A model generated the notes under the pieces. It saw only the letters and a program-made list of their open reading frames with translations. It made no database searches and was not told the DNA's origin. The position numbers and the translations under genes are program-made. 64,000 bases of DNA from Neurospora intermedia (Eukaryota; Ascomycota; Sordariomycetes; Sordariales; Sordariaceae), in contig BTPP01000001.1 of assembly GCA_037102815.1 (NCBI GenBank), forward strand, positions 6,039,001-6,103,000. The letters are read 5' to 3'. Shown here one piece after another: positions 58,949 to 64,000 of the stretch. Within the stretch, counting starts at the first letter, position 1. Each line of letters begins with the position of its first letter.

Positions 58949-58991
58949 CATTGCGCTATCCAGTCCAGGCGACCCTAGTCGCGGATCCAAC

Positions 58992-61900
58992 ATGATGGAC
59001 CGCGACAAGAATGGCCTATCGGCCGCCGACGAAGAGGAGCAGAAGAGAAAAGCCATTCTGGCAAAGGCCATGATGGATGACCTTGGCACTGCTCGCGTCG
59101 AAAACCTTCCGTTGGAGGATGTTGACCTCCCTCCTCGTCATGGTCGTCATGACGGCCGGGGACACTCCCGTCTTACGATGCCTCGGCCTGCTCCCGCCGT
59201 GTCTGATATCTGGGCAGAGGCCCAACGACAGGGCGTTTTCAATGATGATGACGCTATTGCTGTGCGAGAACTTGATGATCTTGGAGGCGGAAGAATCTAT
59301 GCCACCCGCCAGCAGGAAGTTAGCGCTTTGGCTAGCCGCCTCGTTCGTGGCGTCAGAGATCAGTACGTATCGATCCATTCCGAACACTGCATGTATGCTT
59401 GTGTTTTTTGTTGAATCTTCGACTGACCTTGCCATGATAGTGCTCAAAAAGTAATGAACCCCGAGCTGGACAGCCGCCTTGCTAAACAATACCATGGCCG
59501 CGGACGCGAGATACCCCCGAGCAGAAAAATCAACATTGGCAAAGACATGAAAACATCCACTCTCGGTGTCCTTTACCATGCATCTCAGCCAGTCAGGCAA
59601 TTCCCCCCTAACTACCGCCCGTCTCCTACATCACCCCATCCTTTGGCTTCCGCAAAGCCCCTTCAACAAGTCTCTTCCAGTCAAGGACTTCCGTCTTCCC
59701 GGGTTCGAGTTGCATCTTGTGCATCTTCTACTCCGCCTTTCAAAGAGGCCTGTCAGGCTACTTCGGTCCAGGCCACTCGTCATGCAACTATCAGTCAAGG
59801 ACCCCGTCATCCACCTGTCAACCAGGCTCAAACACAGCCTGGCCTAGCTACCGCGTCAACTGATTTACGCCAAAGCTCCGCGAGGATGCGACAACCGTCT
59901 ACGCCTACCACTCAAGGCCCAGCAAGTCAGCAACTCCTGACTTTGGGCAATGAGCATAATGTTCCCCCTCCAGGGAATGAATCTTCTCCACTTTCGCCAG
60001 AGCTGTCTAATGTTCTCTTCAAATGCGAAGTTGACTTTCCTAATCCAACACGTCTGCCTGACAGAACGCTTGTACCCTCCATGGTTTATCTCTCTGCGGC
60101 CGGAAAACCACATATGGGGTTCTTCACACTGACTTGCGAAGGCAAGCAGGTCTGCCAATCGCCTATCTCTCAATATTACCATCATACTATTGACTCTGGA
60201 TCCCGACAACTGATAATTATTTTCAGAGGCCAAGAGGGTTATACTAGCAGCCACATAGTCAACTTCATGGCTTATATGGACGCGGAAGATTTTCACAGGA
60301 CACTCACCCGTCTGCGTGCTGGCAAATATCTGGACCAGGTCAACGACAGCTCCAGGCAGATGTTGGAGGCTACCATTCAAGAGGCAGCTCCAACTACCGG
60401 GGAGGCATCCCCCACGCCGGCTCCTCGGAACCCCGTGTCTCAAGTTCGTGCAGAACAAGCAATCACGACAGATTTTGACACGGTATCAAGACAACCATAT
60501 GCACCAAATTCAATCGCAACCCAACGTGCAGAGAACCAGGAGATACTGGTTGGTACGCTTATTGACTTGGACACTTTGGATGACACTCCATCAACAGTCC
60601 AGCCGCAGTATGCTCAATCTGAAGCTGCGGAGCTGCTCTCTACTCTTGATCCGTTTGACTATGAGCTTGAAGATGTCGACGATCAGTTTCAGCTCCAGCA
60701 ACCGCAACCTGGAGTCACGGAACAGAACTATGGGCTTGATATTGTCAAGCAGGAGTTTGTTGATACATACCGGTTACTGTTGCAGAACATGATCAAGGTA
60801 TTGGGTGAAATGCCGAGCAACAGGACGAATCGCGGTGCTTCTACGATGATTGAAGGACTCCAGACATTTGTGACGCAATCAGCAATGGATGATGAATGCG
60901 GTCTCGATGAATCAACCAAAAAAGAGCTTCTGAAGGAGGTCTGGGGCGACTCTCAACCTGTGGATACCGACAATGTTACCAACGACATTCAATCAGCTCC
61001 CAATTCTCTGTCAGATCGCCCGGAAACTCCCAGACTTCCCCCTCAGACCGCAAGAACAACTTCTCGTGAGACTAGCAGGGTACATTCCCTTGTAGCCACT
61101 ACGCATACTCGCCGCCACGTTTACGAACTCCCATTCCTTGTCTCCCTCTACGACAATCGTTTGCAGCCTCCCCACTGGCTCAGTGAGCTGGGGTTTATGC
61201 CCGCGTTCTCTAGAAGGAACCAGCCTCCCTCGACTTGTCAGAGCTTGGAAGCTACGCTCACAGCCACGAGGCCTGCCAGTCCGCGTCAAGTGGCTGCAAT
61301 TCCGGCTCCTGATTTTACCAGGAGCAGAGCCAATCACGCCTGGGTGATGGCAACAGAGGCCTCAGAGGCCGTAGAGCCTACGCCCATCATAACTTCCGAG
61401 TCAACGACTCAAGATGTGCAAGTAGAGACCCAGGTAACACAGATCAAAGAGCCTACATCGGCAGTTCACAATGAGGCAACTGCGAGTCTGTCCCATAAAG
61501 AGCACGCAAATGCAGATATCTGCAGTGAACCCGAGCTCATCTCTTTGGCCACTCCGAAGCCACCAAGGCCTCCACCAACACAGATGAATGTTCGTGGCCT
61601 TCGAAACTCATTGTGGGCTAGACCTGATGATCGCCTTCAGACCGAAGGAGTCTTTACAGGTCCTCAATTCTTGACTAGTGCCACCCTTCGAGCGCGAGCG
61701 CAACTTGATCCACAGGCCCCAGTCAGTGCTACTCCTGCCGAGTTGGCGGAAATGTTCTCTGGTAGGCCCTCTACTCAGAGTATTGAGCATGTCACTCCTC
61801 ACATTGCACCTGGCGTGCAAAACGATGGACCCATTTCAGTGTCTCATCATCGGCCCGCCACCCCCGCCGACAATACTTCAAATGTTGGAGGACCGACTCC

Positions 61901-62363
61901 TCAGGATCGAACACCTCTTTCCACCCAGCGTGTTGTTAACACGCCTATTCAGCAGCCAAGCTCCATCATCGCACCGCCTGCTCAATCGCAGTATCCGGTC
62001 ATCTCTAGCAGTCTTTCCAACCGTAGCCTGGCTGGCTCAGGGTATGCGACTAGTTCGGTGCCAGAGAGTTCCTCCAATCCAGGTCTTCCTCAACCCGTGC
62101 AATCTGCTTCTTTTAGCAGCTCCATCAACCCTGGTTTAGCCGGGTCTAGGTTTGCTAGCAGTCCAGCACCAGAAAACCCTAATGGTACCGACTTGCCCGT
62201 TGTCCAAGCTCCATCGCCGGCTCTTGTTTTCGAGGCCCAACCGACGGCTCTTGCTCCTAGACCTATCAACCGCGGCTTGGCCGGATCGAGATTCGCTTCT
62301 GGCAAGGTGTTATCCAGCTCTGGTATCTTTACGGGCCACTACGCTCGAACGCAGCCACATTGA
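58992..62363 (+). CDS. 1097-residue protein with repeated GLxxSxFA motif
   Basis: Exons 58992-59362 and 59441-62363; the intron has a GTACGT donor and GATAG acceptor and gives VRDHAQKVMNPELD. The start at 58992 is preferred because the ATG at 58941 lies inside a likely leader intron. The N-terminus (1-130) is acidic and helical. A conserved-looking globular block at about 305-430 (VLFKCEVDFPNP, GFFTLTCEGKQVC, LIIIFRGQEGYTS, FMAYMDAEDFHRTLTRLRAG) has the rhythm of a small beta domain. The rest is mostly disordered, Pro/Ser/Thr/Gln-rich. Short repeats occur at 843-850 (GLRNSLWA), 986-993, 1022-1029 and 1069-1076 (GLAGSRFA), and G[VI]FTG follows the first and last of them. No catalytic residues. 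I cannot name the family; a multivalent scaffold is one reading. Confidence 0.8.
61584..61661 (+). repeat. coding repeat module, copy 1
   Basis: Codes RGLRNSLWA, then after nine residues GVFTG (residues about 839-864). It is matched by the C-terminal copy RGLAGSRFA followed by GIFTG. Confidence 0.6.
62025..62360 (+). repeat. coding repeat modules, copies 2-4
   Basis: Three tandem-spaced motifs, SLAGSGYA, GLAGSRFA and GLAGSRFA, 36 and 47 residues apart. Each is preceded by an Asn-containing turn (SNR, INP, INR). The last is followed by GIFTG at the C-terminus. Confidence 0.7.
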
Positions 62364-63095
62364 TATTTGGCAGTCCAAGGGTATATTGAGAAGTATGGGA
62401 ACCGCGATGATTCGACATATGAGAAACTCATACTTGACGCTATCTTGAAAACGCGGTGAAGAGGAAGGCAGTCAACAATTCATGGATGGAATGTCAGGAC
62501 CACAGCTATTCTTTTCCCTTCTTTCTTCGCTGTTTTAACGTCATAATTCAAGCGATATGAGAGGATGGTAGTATGACATGACATAGATGAGGCAGTGTAG
62601 AAGGGGGAAGACTTTAGAATGTGTAAAGAACCACAAAATAGCTTACATGGATCAAATTCCAGACATATGGCGGACAATGTAGAGTAATGTAATTATTAGA
62701 CTTTAACTTTTATCTCAAATGCTGGTGATGCGCTTTTAGTGACGGAGAAATGATTGAGTCGGAGGTTGTGCGAGTGGGAGAACCTGTGAACGGCAAAGGT
62801 CAGCACCGTATCCTCAGAACGCAAGTAAAGAAGCCCATGGCCAATTGAAAACATCCTGGCTTTGTTGTTCTTGGAGAATAGAGAGGAAGCAAACATGGTA
62901 TTGTAGCGGATACACACCTGGCACCCATTGATATAAAAGCCAGTGTCACTCCCACCCCACACAGACTTTGATCAGTTAAAAGCACATACAACGACACACC
63001 AATTCTCTTGCCCAAAAACACATGGTATCAATCGCTCCAGATATAAAGTGTAACTATTTCTTCTAGTCCCTCTTTCCAAAGCCCAAATATTGTCT
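62364..63095. other. convergent 3' regions
   Basis: 3' flanks of the 1097-residue gene (+) and the partial gene at the window end (-). No gene seen. Confidence 0.5.
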
Positions 63096-64000
63096 TCACC
63101 CACCATTTCCACCCCCGTTACCACTTCCATCCCCACCACCACTTCCACCTCCACTCCCACCCCCAGACCCATTCCCAGACCCATTCCCAGACCCCAAACC
63201 TCCCATTCCCGCCGTAGTCCCCAGAAAGAAATCCAGCCCATCTGAGTCACTCCCCGGCCCTCCAGCACCACCCCCTAGCAACATTTCATTTTCCGCCAAC
63301 TGTTCCAGCAGACTCAAAAAGGGATCCTTTTCTTCTGTCCCAGTGCTACTACCCATGTCACTCCTCGGCGTTGGCTTGTTGTCGCCGGTACTGTCAGCAC
63401 CGGCCGGATTCTGATGAGTGTCATCGTCTGGGTTCCATAGTAGTTGTGATGGGCTGGAGAAGGCGTTGGTAGGGAGGTCACCGAACATGGGGTCGAAGTG
63501 GTGGTGGTTGGTGCTGGCGGGGGTGGAGGGGCGTTGTTGTTGTTGGACTTGGAGGTTGGAAAAGTTTAGTTGTTGGGGGCTGCTGAAAGGGGAGTTTGGA
63601 AGGTTAGAGGAGAAGGAGGAGATGCTTTGGCCTAGGGATATGGAGTGGGAGCGTGGGTGGGTATTGGAGGAGGGGGTGAGGGAGAAATTGTTGGCTGAGG
63701 GCGCGATATTGGTGTGAATTGGGGAGCCTAGCAGCATGGAGTGGAACTGTGCTCGTTCGTGTTGGATGTCATGTTGTTGTGCTAATGATGGAGGGTGAGG
63801 TATTTCCCCAGGGGATGGGTGAAGGCCGCCGAAGGAGGACAAGGGGAATGTTGCCGTGTGGGGGTGGGATGGTGTGGCAAGGCCGGTGCTGAAGTTCCCG
63901 TTTCCGCTGACGGATAGTAGACTCTTGATATCTGGCCGTTTTCTCCCCGAAGGTGCGGTATTCTTCCTCTTTAGATTCGGTCTGTTGAGCGCCAACTCAC
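63096..64000 (-). CDS. C-terminal part of a Gln/Ser-rich protein, 5' end outside window
   Basis: The frame is open from the window edge to TGA at 63096 (about 301 codons), and the first codons visible are not a start, so the N-terminus lies beyond 64000. Visible parts: a basic stretch RPNLKRKNTAPSGRKRPD that could be a nuclear signal; Ser/Pro/His/Asn-rich low-complexity sequence with a Gln run; an acidic/Leu-rich segment (EEKDPFLSLLEQLAENEMLL) resembling a short activation or docking helix; and a Gly/Ser/Asn repeat tail (GSGNGSGNGSGGGSGGG). The pattern is common in fungal transcription regulators, but no DNA-binding domain is in view, so that is only a suggestion. The GTGAGT at the edge could also be a splice donor. 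Confidence 0.65.
   Translation of the reverse strand, partial: ELALNRPNLKRKNTAPSGRKRPDIKSLLSVSGNGNFSTGLATPSHPHTATFPLSSFGGLHPSPGEIPHPPSLAQQHDIQHERAQFHSMLLGSPIHTNIAPSANNFSLTPSSNTHPRSHSISLGQSISSFSSNLPNSPFSSPQQLNFSNLQVQQQQRPSTPASTNHHHFDPMFGDLPTNAFSSPSQLLWNPDDDTHQNPAGADSTGDNKPTPRSDMGSSTGTEEKDPFLSLLEQLAENEMLLGGGAGGPGSDSDGLDFFLGTTAGMGGLGSGNGSGNGSGGGSGGGSGGGDGSGNGGGNGG
63110..63200. repeat. coding Gly/Ser/Asn hexamer and trimer repeats
   Basis: CCCATT/CCCAGA-type hexamers and CCA/TCC trimers coding the Gly-rich tail of the partial gene. Confidence 0.8.

Larger units (their letters stand above)
56294..58991. other. intergenic, divergent leader region
   Basis: Upstream of erv41 (-) and of the 1097-residue gene (+). 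It holds the Cys-rich minus-strand frame at 58050-58277 and a likely leader intron at 58893-58948. A minus frame at 57078-57305 starts with ATG but is otherwise unsupported. Confidence 0.45.

Overview
The window is nuclear DNA of a filamentous ascomycete, most likely a Sordariales fungus of the Neurospora/Sordaria type. The evidence is short introns (mostly 55-90 nt) with GTRNGT-like donors, CTRAC branch points and YAG acceptors, a preference for C in third codon positions, long disordered Ser/Pro/Gln-rich proteins, and intergenic DNA rich in microsatellites and TACCTACC/TAGGTAGG words. Gene density is about one gene per 4 kb. I see no operons, CRISPR arrays, rRNA or convincing tRNA genes.

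Left third (1-24.9 kb): the 3'-truncated homoserine kinase gene (-); a long disordered protein (-); the SCY1/CEX1-type pseudokinase gene (+, six exons); a mitochondrial aconitase of the yeast Aco2 type (-); the TOR-complex WD-repeat protein LST8 (-); a 100-residue Cys-rich zinc-ribbon-like protein (-); a gene-poor stretch of about 5 kb; a 93-residue protein (-); and a 108-residue secreted protein (-).

Middle (24.9-50 kb): a 391-bp element with terminal inverted repeats and a perfect 9-bp target-site duplication; a Pro/Gln-tract coiled-coil protein (+); a small predicted mitochondrial protein (+); RAE1/GLE2 mRNA-export factor (-); CTP:phosphoethanolamine cytidylyltransferase (-); a 713-residue conserved fungal protein (+); a low-complexity region that is open on both strands; and a 771-residue disordered protein (-).

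Right part (50-64 kb): branched-chain aminotransferase (+); ERV41 COPII-vesicle protein (-), convergent with it; a Cys-rich orphan reading frame (-); a 1097-residue protein (+) with a repeated GLxxSxFA-type motif and a possible 5'-UTR intron; and the 3' part of a Gly-rich-tailed protein (-) that runs off the window.

The genes do not form a cluster. They are housekeeping functions (Thr, Lys/TCA, Leu/Ile/Val metabolism, phospholipid synthesis, TOR signalling, ER-Golgi traffic, RNA export) mixed with fungus-specific proteins. The items most worth a second look are the inverted-repeat element at 25.2-25.6 kb, the repeated short motif in the 1097-residue protein, the two small Cys-rich reading frames, and the altered active-site motif of the Aco2-type aconitase. 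Multi-exon genes were assembled by eye from reading frame, splice signals and family similarity recalled from memory; nothing was searched.
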